From Pseudomonadota bacterium (GTDB lineage Bacteria > Pseudomonadota > Gammaproteobacteria > Steroidobacterales > Steroidobacteraceae), in contig JAFEDS010000016.1 in assembly GCA_018241505.1 (NCBI GenBank), positions 1-64,000 on the forward strand: 64,000 nucleotides of DNA, in the 5' to 3' direction. Position numbers and translations under genes: made by a program. Below the pieces are notes generated by a model that ran no database searches, had not been told where the DNA came from, and saw nothing but the letters and a program-made list of their open reading frames with translations. The first letter of the stretch is position 1. Each line of letters opens with the position of its first letter. Below are positions 25,795-34,626 of this stretch, piece after piece.

Positions 25795-26474
25795 GAAATG
25801 CTTCCGCACTCCATCGGCTGTGGCGACGGCACCGACGCTTGTGGACCCGCGTCTTGCGGCACCTGCTGGGTTGCGAGCCAGGCGGTCACTGCTTCGATGT
25901 CAGCAGGTGTCATGCGCTTGGCGATGATCGCCATGCAATCGGGTGCCTTGGCGCGGCGAAGCTCGGTTCTCCAGGCGGCAAGCTGGGCATCGAGATACGA
26001 ACGGGACACACCCAACAGACCCGGAACCGCGGGAAGCGCGCCCAACAGGTTATCGCCGTGGCACGCGCTGCAGGCAGGGAGGTCCGTCGCCCGGTCACCT
26101 TCCTTCGCGAGCGTCCTGCCGCGAGCCAGCACCGACTCGGGCATGTTCGCGGCCGAAACGAAATCATAGGGAAGCTGTTGAGATGAAAAATACTCTGCCA
26201 GCTCGGCGAGATAGGCGTCCGGCTGGCGCTCCGTCAGGTAGTTCATCGTGGGAAAGAAACGCCGGCCGTCGCGGAAGTTGACGAGCTGATTCAGCAGGTA
26301 CTTCGCGGGCTTTCCGGCGATTCGCGGGTAATAGCCATCGGGACCGGCGCGGCCTTCCTTGCCATGGCACGGCAGGCACGGCTGCGCCCTCTGTTCAACG
26401 GTGTCCAGATCAGCGGCATGGAGGCTGAGGCTTTGCGCAAGCAAGAGCGCCGGCACGCCCAGGACTTTTCTCAT
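25791..26474 (-). CDS. Two-haem cytochrome c (c4-like)
   Basis: A 227-residue exported dihaem protein. Signal peptide MRKVLGVPALLLAQSLSLHA, then two CxxCH motifs, CLPCH and CSACH, each followed by the GxxGxA-type loop and helices of c-type cytochrome domains (PRIAGKPAKYLLNQL and VPGLLGVSRSYLDAQL). This is the cytochrome c4 plan; it carries electrons in the periplasm, probably between the three-haem protein and a terminal oxidase. Start chosen at 26474 because the signal peptide begins there. First gene of a two-gene operon, divergent from a LysR gene. Confidence 0.88.
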   Translation of the reverse strand: MRKVLGVPALLLAQSLSLHAADLDTVEQRAQPCLPCHGKEGRAGPDGYYPRIAGKPAKYLLNQLVNFRDGRRFFPTMNYLTERQPDAYLAELAEYFSSQQLPYDFVSAANMPESVLARGRTLAKEGDRATDLPACSACHGDNLLGALPAVPGLLGVSRSYLDAQLAAWRTELRRAKAPDCMAIIAKRMTPADIEAVTAWLATQQVPQDAGPQASVPSPQPMECGSIS

Positions 26475-26612
26475 ACGATGATGGTGCTCCCTTATCCCCG
26501 GCCCGCCTATTAGTCTCAAGAGAGCGTATACGCCAGAAATTATAACGGTAGATTGCGGAATTGGCCCGCGCGGTGTAGAAAAGCTTAATTGCTGTGCTCC
26601 AGGTGCCGCGCC

Positions 26613-27512
26613 GTGTCCCGTAAGCTGCCGCCGCTCAATGCCCTGAAAGCCTTCGAGGCCAGCGCCCGGCTGGGCAGCTTTGTGCTGGCGGCCGCCGAGC
26701 TGAATGTGTCACCGAGCGCGATCTCCCAGCACATCAAGAAGCTCGAGGACTTCTACGGGCGGCAGCTTTTCATTCGACACAACAATCAACTGTTGCTGAC
26801 TGACATCGCCCGGCAGGTGTATGCGGCCAGCTCGCAGATGATGAATGGCCTCGCCGAAATGACCGAGCAGTTGCTGGGCGGCCCGGTGCGCTCCAACCTG
26901 ATTGTGAGTGTGTTGCCCTCGTTCGGAGTTCGCTGGCTCAACCGGCGCCTGGCCGAGTTTCTGGAGGCGCATCCGGATGTGCGCGTGGATCTGCGGCTGG
27001 AAGAGGATCCGGTCGATTTCTTCCGCAGCCGGATCGATGTGCGTATCTGTTATGGCGAGCACTTGTACCCCGAGTTTGTCACCGTGCCCTTCAGGCGCGA
27101 CCGGGTGACCGCCATGTGTCAGCCCAAGCTCGTTGCGCGTGAGCGTCTCGACCCGGCATCACCCCAGTCGCTGGCGGATGATGTGTTGATTCACGTGGCC
27201 TGGCGTGCGGGTTTTTCCTCGTATCCGGAATGGTCGGCCTGGTTCGCGAGCCAGGGAATCACGGCTCACCCGCGTATCGAGTTGGGACATACGACCGACA
27301 CGTCGAGTGTTGCTATCGACCTGGCGTGCAGCGGGCACGGAGTTGTTCTGGGACAGGAGATGCTCGCGGAAACCGAGCTCGAGGCGGGAAAACTGGTTGC
27401 CCCGTTCTCACACTGGATGCCGCTGCAATATGACTACTGTGTCGTGCATGGCGAATCCAACAAGCGCAACAAGACCGTGGGGGCATTTGTGGAGTGGCTG
27501 ACTAGCCACTGA
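26613..27512 (+). CDS. LysR family transcriptional regulator (GcvA-like)
   Basis: About 299 residues. N-terminal winged helix: LPPLNALKAFEASARLGSFV with ELNVSPSAISQHIKKLEDF, a motif set shared with GcvA-type regulators. The C-terminal ligand domain includes VRWLNRRLAEFLEAHPDVRV and the GHGVVLGQEMLAE tail. GTG 26613 gives the usual N-terminus; an in-frame TTG at 26589 is the alternative. It is divergent from the two cytochrome c genes (139 bp between starts) and is the likely regulator of them. Confidence 0.9.
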   Translation: MSRKLPPLNALKAFEASARLGSFVLAAAELNVSPSAISQHIKKLEDFYGRQLFIRHNNQLLLTDIARQVYAASSQMMNGLAEMTEQLLGGPVRSNLIVSVLPSFGVRWLNRRLAEFLEAHPDVRVDLRLEEDPVDFFRSRIDVRICYGEHLYPEFVTVPFRRDRVTAMCQPKLVARERLDPASPQSLADDVLIHVAWRAGFSSYPEWSAWFASQGITAHPRIELGHTTDTSSVAIDLACSGHGVVLGQEMLAETELEAGKLVAPFSHWMPLQYDYCVVHGESNKRNKTVGAFVEWLTSH

Positions 27513-27993
27513 CCCGTTCCCAGACCTTCGTTTGAGTCTTGCCATTCTGTGCGCGCGAGAACGTCATGCGTCGACCGACGACGACTACCCTTTGCGGGTA
27601 AATCGCCGCGTCCTCGCTCGGATACAGTGCACCCTTGGCGTGGTGTGTAACCGTTGATGTAGCGGGGTCGAACGACCAAGTGCCGAAATAAGCGTAATAG
27701 GTGTGGAGTACTTTTGAATCTGACCCGGTCACAGTGGGTCGCAATTCTGGAACTTTTAATGGAGGTCGATTGGCGCCTTCTATCTGAACGCTGAACCAGC
27801 CGGAAGCATCGTAGATGAGCAGGCCGCGGCTACCGTTGCCGTAGAAAGGGTCGGGTTCGCGGCCGTTGGGACCTTGGACGTCGATGGCGACCAGACGCCA
27901 CGCGCCTATCAGGTCCTGTTGTGTGGTTCGCTTGTCGTCAGCCGAACAAAGCGCGGTAACGACCAGCCCGATAACAGCCAGCAAGTATTTCAA
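27502..27993 (-). CDS. Lipocalin-like exported protein
   Basis: A 163-residue protein with a signal peptide (MKYLLAVIGLVVTALCSA). A lipocalin-like domain follows (LIGAWRLVAIDVQGPNGREP, GLLIYDASGWFSVQI, YYAYFGTWSFD). Such proteins are often annotated only as lipocalin-like; the ligand is unknown. Its start shares ATGA with the TPR gene upstream, and its end overlaps the convergent LysR by 11 bp. Confidence 0.85.
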   Translation of the reverse strand: MKYLLAVIGLVVTALCSADDKRTTQQDLIGAWRLVAIDVQGPNGREPDPFYGNGSRGLLIYDASGWFSVQIEGANRPPLKVPELRPTVTGSDSKVLHTYYAYFGTWSFDPATSTVTHHAKGALYPSEDAAIYPQRVVVVGRRMTFSRAQNGKTQTKVWERVSG

Positions 27994-29513
27994 TGAGCAG
28001 CCCTCGTGGCAGCGAGCCCCTCCAGCGAAAGACGACGCTTCGGGTAGGTAGCCAGCACCCGTTGGAATGCTGCCGCCGCCTCGACCTGTTGTCCATCCGC
28101 TAGCAGCAGTTCCCCGAGCAACTCATCGAAAGGCTTAGCGGACCACGGTGGGCCGTATTCGAACTCCATGAGCGCCGTGGCGGAGATTGCTTCTTGTACT
28201 CGCGCAATGCCGGACGCATGGTTACCTCCGGCGAATTCGATGGCTCCCTCAAGAGCGGTCGCAAGCGAGCGCGCTTGCGCGAGATCGCTCTCACTCAGCG
28301 AATTGAACCAATTCTCTCCTGACGGAACAACGTGGGCCGAATCGATCCGGGCATGCAACTGCTCCAGTGCAGCTCGTGCAGCCGCAACATCCCCGTGAGC
28401 GATTGAAGCAAGTCCTCGCGCAAAATCGTGGACGGCAAAATACCCAATAGAAGTAATGCCGCTACTGTCGACTATCTGCATCGCATCAGGGTCAGGCGCG
28501 CCGCGTGTCTCGACCAGCCACGTGGCGCGCGCAAAAGCAGCTCGTAGACGGTTCTCCAGGGTGGGGCCGCTGGCAACATCATGGGTGAGCGATTGCACCA
28601 GTGCTTCGGCGGCCGCGCGCTTGTCTTCCTGCAGATAGGCGTATTCGAGCCAGAGCAGCGAGTGATACGCGTGCTCCCCCTGCTCCGCCGCGACGCGAAC
28701 TGACGCCTCGTTCGCGGCGATGGCGTCGTCCCAGAGTCCCAATGCGAAGAAGATATGCGACGTCATATGCTGCGCATGCGACGCCCCCGGCGCAACTTTG
28801 GCATACAGGCGCGCGGCCCTGAGGCCCAGCGGAGCATGCACCGGATCGTCGTAAGCGTGGATCATGTAATGAAGGGCGCCCGGATGAAATTTGTCGATCT
28901 CGTACACGCCCTCGACCTCCGCCGCCGCACGCATGTACGTTCGGATGTCGCGCTTCGGCGAGAGTCCGAGAAGGGAAAGCGCGTACAACGACCGTGCGTC
29001 CAGATCCTTTGGGTAGCGCCGTGCCAGATCGCAGAGCGCCGCACTGTAGGCTGCATCGCGCTCGGCTTTCTCTCCCGGACCGTAGAGGTTCTCGACAGAT
29101 CTTAAGTATTCGCGCTCCCGTGCGGTCTTCCCACGTGCAACGCGCTCATCCGGCGTCGCACCCAACTTGGCCAACGCAGCCCGCGCCGCGGCGGTGTCCT
29201 GCTCGTTCCAGAGCGTATGGTTATAGGTAAGGGCCTCTCCCCACACCGCCATGGCAAAGGAAGGGTCGAGCGACTCGGCTTTGAGGAATTCCCGTCTGGC
29301 CGCCGGGTACTCAAAGCTGTGAAGCAGCAGCAGCCCGCGAATGAACGCCGGCTGGGCACGGGGCGAGCCGGAATTCTCGAAATGGATGACCCCGAGGGCG
29401 CCCTGCACAGTCGGGGACTGTTGCCCCAGAGGATGCTGGTGAACCGGGTCGGCCAGGGCTCCTGCCGGAACGGCGGACAGGAGCAAAAGAGCGGCAAGAA
29501 GGCTGCGTTTCAC
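27990..29513 (-). CDS. Exported TPR-like repeat protein
   Basis: About 507 residues, signal peptide VKRSLLAALLLLSAVPAGALA, then helical repeats. The N-terminal part has FENSGSPRAQPAFIRGLLLL and FEYPAARREFLKAESLDPSF; further pairs contain HYMIHAYDDPVHAPLGLRAA, ASHAQHMTSHIFFALGLWDD and ANEASV. The pattern fits a tetratricopeptide-type superhelix with conserved His clusters. The start is uncertain: GTG 29513 gives the signal peptide directly, GTG 29549 lies in frame upstream. It is coupled to the lipocalin-like gene and divergent from the dimethylglycine-dehydrogenase-like gene. Function unknown. Confidence 0.82.
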   Translation of the reverse strand: MKRSLLAALLLLSAVPAGALADPVHQHPLGQQSPTVQGALGVIHFENSGSPRAQPAFIRGLLLLHSFEYPAARREFLKAESLDPSFAMAVWGEALTYNHTLWNEQDTAAARAALAKLGATPDERVARGKTAREREYLRSVENLYGPGEKAERDAAYSAALCDLARRYPKDLDARSLYALSLLGLSPKRDIRTYMRAAAEVEGVYEIDKFHPGALHYMIHAYDDPVHAPLGLRAARLYAKVAPGASHAQHMTSHIFFALGLWDDAIAANEASVRVAAEQGEHAYHSLLWLEYAYLQEDKRAAAEALVQSLTHDVASGPTLENRLRAAFARATWLVETRGAPDPDAMQIVDSSGITSIGYFAVHDFARGLASIAHGDVAAARAALEQLHARIDSAHVVPSGENWFNSLSESDLAQARSLATALEGAIEFAGGNHASGIARVQEAISATALMEFEYGPPWSAKPFDELLGELLLADGQQVEAAAAFQRVLATYPKRRLSLEGLAATRAAH

Positions 29514-29619
29514 GCTCCCTATTACGCCAAATGGCACTCCGGCCGTCACCGAAGATTTTCTTCACAGGCACGTAGTTTTTTGCAACGTGCGGGTAAGACG
29601 GCGCCGTTACGATCCCAAA

Positions 29620-32055
29620 ATGAAAACACATACGCGAGTTGCGGTCATTGGCGGTGGCGTTGTTGGTTGCAGCGTGTTGTATCACCTGACCAAGGCCGGT
29701 TGGACCGACGTCGTCCTCATTGAGCGCGACCAGCTAACGTCGGGATCGACCTGGCACGCAGCCGGTGGATTCCACACTCTGAACGGCGACCCGAATGTCG
29801 CGAAGTTGCAGGGATACACCATCGGTCTCTACGACGAGCTCGAACGGATTACGGGACAGTCCTGCGGGCTGCATCGCTCAGGCGGCCTACTGCTGGCGGA
29901 CACACCGGAACGCATGCAGTGGCTCAAAATGGCGCACGCCCGCGCACGTTACCTCGGACTCGAAACATCGCTGCTGACGCCGAGCGAGGCCAAGCAGTTG
30001 CTGCCTCTGATTGAGGAGAAGTACTTTGTCGGCGCCATGCTGGATGCGGCGGACGGCAACCTCGATCCCTATGGCACCACCCACGCGTATGCGAAGGCTG
30101 CGCGGATGGCAGGCGCAGAGATCTACCTGAAGAATCCCGTAACGGCGCTTTCGCGTCGATCAAACGGCACTTGGGATGTCGTCACCAATGAAGGGACAAT
30201 CAACGCTGAGCATGTAGTCAACTGCGGCGGACTCTGGGCACGCGAAGTTGGGCGCATGGTTGGCATCGAGCTTCCCGTCCTCGCGATGGAGCACATGTAT
30301 CTCGTCACGGACGACATGCCGGAGGTTATCGAGTTCAATCGCGAGCGCGGCCACGAGCTGCCGCATGCGATCGACTTCAAGGCCGAGATCTACATGCGCC
30401 AGGAGCGCAAGGGGATGGTCCTCGGTACTTACGAGAAGGCCTGCGTGCCTTGGAGCCCCAAGAACACACCGTGGGACTTCGGTGCGCAATTGCTCGAGCC
30501 GGATCTCGAACGCATCGCTCCGTCCCTCGAGATTGGATATCAACACTTCCCCGCGATGGCCAACGCGGGTATCCGGCGTGTGGTTAACGGCCCCTTCACC
30601 TTCTCACCGGACGGTAATCCGCTCGTGGGGCCAGTTCAGGGTTTGCCTGGATTCTGGTGCGCTTGTGCCGTCATGGCAGGATTCAGTCAGGGCGGCGGCG
30701 TCGGGCTCGCGCTGTCGCAATGGATGGTCAACGGCGACCCAGGCTTCGACGTGTGGGCGATGGATATCGCGCGCTATGGCGGCTGGGCGACTCGAAGTTA
30801 TACCAACGAAAAGGTCCGCGAGAATTACTCACGGCGATTCTCGATCCGGTTCCCGAACGAGGAACTTCCCGCAGCCCGCCCTCAGCAAACAACGGCACTT
30901 TATGACGTGATGCTCGCTGCAGGCGCCGTCATGGGCGATAGCTGGGGTCTGGAGACGCCGCTGTGGTTCGCGCCGCCGGGTGTTGAACCGAAAGATGTTG
31001 TTTCGTTCCTGCGCTCAAACGACTTCCCGCACGTGAAGGCCGAATGTATTGGCGTTCGCAATGGTGTCGGGGTGACTGAAATCGCCAACTTTGCCAAATA
31101 CGAGATTTCAGGGCCGGGTGCCGAGGCATTTTTGACTCGGCTCATGACCAATCGCATGCCGAAGATTGGGCGGCTCGTGTTGACGCCTATGCTCAACCCC
31201 GCAGGCAAGTTGATTGGCGACTTCACTATCGCCCGCACTGCGCTCGACCGCTTCCTCATGTGGGGCTCGTCACAGGCGCAGGTTTATCACATGCGTTGGT
31301 TTGAGACGCACAAACCAGCCGATGGTACCGTACACTTGCACCGCTTCGACATGGGACTCGTAGGTCTCTCAATCGCAGGCCCCCGCTCCCGCGAGTTGCT
31401 GGCGCGCCTGACCGACGAAGATGTATCCAACGCGGCGTTCAAGTTCATGGACCATCGCTCAATGGATGTCGCGAACTGTCCCGCAATGGTGAATCGCGTG
31501 ACGTACACAGGCGACCTGGGGTATGAGATCTGGGTTGCGCCTGAGTATCAACGGCGGCTGTATGAGGGAATCTGGGCGGCCGGCAAGGACCTCGGACTCA
31601 TCCACTTCGGCATGCGTGCGCTGCTGTCGCTGCGCCTGGAGAAGAACTTCCCCACGTGGTACCGGGAGTTGCGGCCGATCTACGGGCCCGTCGAGGCGGG
31701 AGTCGAGCGCTTTGTCGACTTCAACAAACCCGACTTCATTGGGCGGGACGCGGCCCTGGCTGAGAAGGCCAGCGGTGGGAAGTTGCGCCGAGTCAGCTTC
31801 ACCGTGGACGCCGTCGATGCGGACGTACTGGGCGATGAGCCAATCTGGCACGATGGCAGGGTAGTTGGCTGGGTGACCTCCGGCGGGTACGGACACTTCG
31901 TCGATGAGTCGCTTGCGCAGGGGTACATCCCCGCCGAGCTGGCGGGGGAGTTGGGGGATGGTGCCTTTGAGATTGAGATCATCGGGGAGCGGCGGCGGGC
32001 GTCGATTATCAGTGAGCCGCTGTTTGATCGCGCGGGCGAGCGGATGAGGATGTAG
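29620..32055 (+). CDS. FAD-dependent dimethylglycine/sarcosine dehydrogenase-like protein
   Basis: An 811-residue two-part enzyme. The N-terminal FAD domain (VAVIGGGVVGCSVLYHLTKAG) has the GSTWHAAGGFH motif, whose His is the covalent FAD site in dimethylglycine and sarcosine dehydrogenases. A GcvT/tetrahydrofolate domain from about residue 430 ends with the GYIPAELA tail. The expected reaction is demethylation of an N-methylated glycine-type amine, with the methyl carbon passed to tetrahydrofolate. It is a single polypeptide, unlike the soxBDAG enzyme, so the strain has two routes for N-methyl groups. Start at ATG 29620. Confidence 0.9.
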   Translation: MKTHTRVAVIGGGVVGCSVLYHLTKAGWTDVVLIERDQLTSGSTWHAAGGFHTLNGDPNVAKLQGYTIGLYDELERITGQSCGLHRSGGLLLADTPERMQWLKMAHARARYLGLETSLLTPSEAKQLLPLIEEKYFVGAMLDAADGNLDPYGTTHAYAKAARMAGAEIYLKNPVTALSRRSNGTWDVVTNEGTINAEHVVNCGGLWAREVGRMVGIELPVLAMEHMYLVTDDMPEVIEFNRERGHELPHAIDFKAEIYMRQERKGMVLGTYEKACVPWSPKNTPWDFGAQLLEPDLERIAPSLEIGYQHFPAMANAGIRRVVNGPFTFSPDGNPLVGPVQGLPGFWCACAVMAGFSQGGGVGLALSQWMVNGDPGFDVWAMDIARYGGWATRSYTNEKVRENYSRRFSIRFPNEELPAARPQQTTALYDVMLAAGAVMGDSWGLETPLWFAPPGVEPKDVVSFLRSNDFPHVKAECIGVRNGVGVTEIANFAKYEISGPGAEAFLTRLMTNRMPKIGRLVLTPMLNPAGKLIGDFTIARTALDRFLMWGSSQAQVYHMRWFETHKPADGTVHLHRFDMGLVGLSIAGPRSRELLARLTDEDVSNAAFKFMDHRSMDVANCPAMVNRVTYTGDLGYEIWVAPEYQRRLYEGIWAAGKDLGLIHFGMRALLSLRLEKNFPTWYRELRPIYGPVEAGVERFVDFNKPDFIGRDAALAEKASGGKLRRVSFTVDAVDADVLGDEPIWHDGRVVGWVTSGGYGHFVDESLAQGYIPAELAGELGDGAFEIEIIGERRRASIISEPLFDRAGERMRM

Positions 32056-32065
32056 GCGGCGAATC

Positions 32066-34222
32066 TCACGCCAGCTCGAAGCATTCACGCAGGTTTTCGA
32101 AGGCCACTGCAGCGGGCGATACCGCGATCGCGATCCATCGCCATGCGCGACTGCGGCGAGCCAGCGTGACGCAAAGGGCAGGCAGCCCTAGTATGCGCCC
32201 GTTATCGATGGCCACGCTCAGGCGTCGCAACCCCCGGTTTTGATGGAAATGCGCGGTCGAGCCTGCGATCCGCCGAAACAGGGCGCTGCTGACTGTCGCA
32301 GCAGGCCCTTCAAGAACCAACGCGCTGTCGGCCGCGCACAATTGCGCGACCCGTCTCCAACTCGTGCGCGGGGTCTTTACCCCCGAAAGTGCAGTCCGCA
32401 ATCGCGGCAGAGACGCCGCCCCGGCATCGTCAACGGCATGCAACTCGGCACGCTCAGGTAGCGCCGCAGGCAACACGAGGTCCCACACCAACCCACACTT
32501 GCGAAACACCATTAGCAGCCACCAACCCGGATCCCACTCCCCGGCAAATAATCCGAGCCGCGCGGAACCCGGGAATGCGTGATGATTGTTGTGCCACGAC
32601 TCGCCCATGGTCAGAAGCGATGTGAACCGGATGTTCCGTCCCTGCACAGCGGCAGCGGCGATTTCGAAGTGACGCCCGCCGTTGTTATGCGCGAAATGAC
32701 CTATCAACCAATGGCCGACGACACCGGAAGTGATCCGGGCGCAGACACCCCAAAAAACAAAGCCCCACCCTCCCAGCAAGTACAGACCTACCGCCGGGAC
32801 CGCCTGTTGCAAACGCCACGTGCGCTCGAGGAAAGCGTAGAAGCGATCGTCCGCTATGCGTGGCTCCAGCATCAGAGTGGGCGGATTGTCGAGTTGCAAC
32901 CTGCAGTGCAATTGCCACCAGGCGTCGCGCCAGAAGGAGCTGCCATGCCGCAGGTAAGGATGACACTCCTTCTGCCGCTGCGCGAAATCGCGCAGCTCGT
33001 GTTGGCGGAGTAAACCCAGCGGACCGGCGAGCCCGACCTGAACGCCACAGTAAACCAGGAAGTACTCGAGCCAGCGGGGGCATTGATAGCTGTTGTGAAT
33101 CAGCTTCCTGTGGCTTCCCAGGGAGTGCCCGAGCAGCAGCACGGTCACCGTGCTACTGACGTAGATGGCTGCTGCCGACCAAGTAAATGTGAGGGCGCCG
33201 CCGATGACGGCGGCGGAGGCCATACTGATGAGCCACAACGAGTTCGCGGGGGAGTAGATGACTCGGCCTCGAGCCACGTCCTCGACTGCGTTTACGCGAA
33301 CGCGATGGCCGTTCAAATGCAGCTCAGTGGCCTGTTGCGAGGTGAGGTCTTCTCGCTGGCTGTTCCGCCTGGCCACACCGATTCTGCTGACAAGTCTGCA
33401 GCGCGCCAGAAGCAATAGTACCCGATAACCCGGATCGAGCTGTCCAGGCTCGAGTCCCATATTGGCCGACTCGGGAAAAGCATGGTGATTGTTGTGCCAA
33501 CACTCACCATGCGTCAGCAAGCTCCATCCTGGGAGATCCGATGCCTGTACCCCGGCGCCTTTGACCCGCCAGCGTCCGGGACCCGGGTTGTGAACGACGT
33601 AGGTCACGATCCAATGGCTCGTCACACTGACGGCTACCCGAACCGCGATGCCCCACACAACCCAACTTACCCCACCCATCCAAAAGAAGACAACGGCCAA
33701 CAGCACCTGGTGCAGCGGCCAGGTATATTCCATCAACCGATACCAGGGATCGCGCGCGAATTCAGGTTCGATACGGAATCGGGGCGGCCGGGTGAATTCA
33801 AAACGGCAATGGAGTTGCCACAACGCATCGACCCACAAGCTGCGGCGGTGCGCAAAGAAGTCGTGACAGGACTGTTCGCGCTGCGCCCAGTCGCGCAAAT
33901 CGTGAATCTTGATGATTCCATACGGCCCCGACATACCGACCAGCACGCCGAGCCAGACCAGGAAGCGTTCGAAGGGCTTGCAGCATTCGAATGACCGATG
34001 AATCAATCGTCGATGCATGCCAAGCGAATGCCCCAGCAGCAACGTCACATAACTCGACACGAGAAACAGCGTGAACGCACTCCAACTGAAGAACACTGGC
34101 CCGAGACCAAGGGCGATCACGTACATCAGCGAATACCACAGTGACTTGAAGGGCGACCAAACGACCCTCCCCTCCACAGCATTGGCATCCGTGCCATCAA
34201 TTCGCCAGACGCTTTTTCTCAT
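32066..34222 (-). CDS. Tandem-fused fatty acid desaturase (two complete desaturase domains)
   Basis: A 718-residue membrane protein made of two copies of an acyl desaturase domain in one frame. In each copy the three His boxes occur in order: HRRLIH at 70-75 and HRKLIH at 371-376; H107-D-L-R-D and H408-E-L-R-D with further His at 120/125 and 421/426; WHNNHH at 242-247 and 543-548. All boxes repeat at a constant offset of 301 residues. Box 2 lacks the usual HxxHH of Delta-9 desaturases. The last 120 residues are an extra tail that I do not recognise. Predicted to insert double bonds in acyl chains at the inner membrane using di-iron sites. GGGGAG precedes ATG 34222. It lies 19 bp after an ArsR-type regulator. 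Confidence 0.87.
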   Translation of the reverse strand: MRKSVWRIDGTDANAVEGRVVWSPFKSLWYSLMYVIALGLGPVFFSWSAFTLFLVSSYVTLLLGHSLGMHRRLIHRSFECCKPFERFLVWLGVLVGMSGPYGIIKIHDLRDWAQREQSCHDFFAHRRSLWVDALWQLHCRFEFTRPPRFRIEPEFARDPWYRLMEYTWPLHQVLLAVVFFWMGGVSWVVWGIAVRVAVSVTSHWIVTYVVHNPGPGRWRVKGAGVQASDLPGWSLLTHGECWHNNHHAFPESANMGLEPGQLDPGYRVLLLLARCRLVSRIGVARRNSQREDLTSQQATELHLNGHRVRVNAVEDVARGRVIYSPANSLWLISMASAAVIGGALTFTWSAAAIYVSSTVTVLLLGHSLGSHRKLIHNSYQCPRWLEYFLVYCGVQVGLAGPLGLLRQHELRDFAQRQKECHPYLRHGSSFWRDAWWQLHCRLQLDNPPTLMLEPRIADDRFYAFLERTWRLQQAVPAVGLYLLGGWGFVFWGVCARITSGVVGHWLIGHFAHNNGGRHFEIAAAAVQGRNIRFTSLLTMGESWHNNHHAFPGSARLGLFAGEWDPGWWLLMVFRKCGLVWDLVLPAALPERAELHAVDDAGAASLPRLRTALSGVKTPRTSWRRVAQLCAADSALVLEGPAATVSSALFRRIAGSTAHFHQNRGLRRLSVAIDNGRILGLPALCVTLARRSRAWRWIAIAVSPAAVAFENLRECFELA

Positions 34223-34241
34223 GGAGCGCTCCCCTTTGTTG

Positions 34242-34565
34242 CTAACTTGCAGGCTTGCGACGCCGGGCAATTTCCCGCGATTCTTTCTTCAACGGACGCG
34301 CCACCGGACACAGCTCGAACACAAAGCCCGTCAGGTTGTTTGCCAGGTGGTCGCGATTCAGGCGGTACATCACGAACTGACCCTGCCGTACGCTGGTCAC
34401 CAAACCCGCGTTCTCCAGAACCGATAGGTGTCGGGAAATGGACGGGGCGGTCATTCCGAAGCGCTCGGCGAGCTGGGATGTGGTGAGCTCGGCTTCCGCC
34501 AGGTATGCCAGAATCTGGCGACGCGGCGCGGAGGCGAGCGCTTCGAAAATCTTGTCAATGGACAT
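34242..34565 (-). CDS. ArsR family transcriptional regulator
   Basis: A 107-residue winged-helix repressor: IFEALASAPRRQILAYLAEA, ELTTSQLAERFGMTAPSISR then HLSVLENAGLV. The recognition helix is SAPSISRHL-like; the C-terminal helix contains FELCPVARPLKKES. It has only one Cys and no CxC metal motif, so metal sensing is doubtful; it may belong to the non-metal ArsR group. It leads the operon with the tandem desaturase. A perfect inverted repeat sits between its start and the divergent DUF885 gene, so autoregulation is likely. Confidence 0.9.
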   Translation of the reverse strand: MSIDKIFEALASAPRRQILAYLAEAELTTSQLAERFGMTAPSISRHLSVLENAGLVTSVRQGQFVMYRLNRDHLANNLTGFVFELCPVARPLKKESREIARRRKPAS

Positions 34566-34577
34566 AATAAAGTAGAC

Positions 34578-34606
34578 AATTAGCTAATGTGCTAATTCTT
34601 TATAAT
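34578..34606. promoter_or_regulatory. Probable ArsR operator and -10 box between divergent genes
   Basis: Perfect inverted repeat aattagc-N6-gctaatt at 34578-34597, 13 bp from the ArsR start codon and 29 bp before the DUF885 ATG. A consensus -10 TATAAT follows at 34601-34606 for rightward transcription. Binding at the palindrome would cover the promoter region on both sides. Sequence directly seen; the binding protein is inferred from position. Confidence 0.65.
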
Positions 34607-34626
34607 CTTCAGGGGCGTCCACGTCA

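Noticed and set aside
27990-29549. TPR gene as a longer frame starting at GTG 29549
   Set aside because: The signal peptide begins at the GTG 29513; the 12 extra residues break it. Kept as an alternative only.
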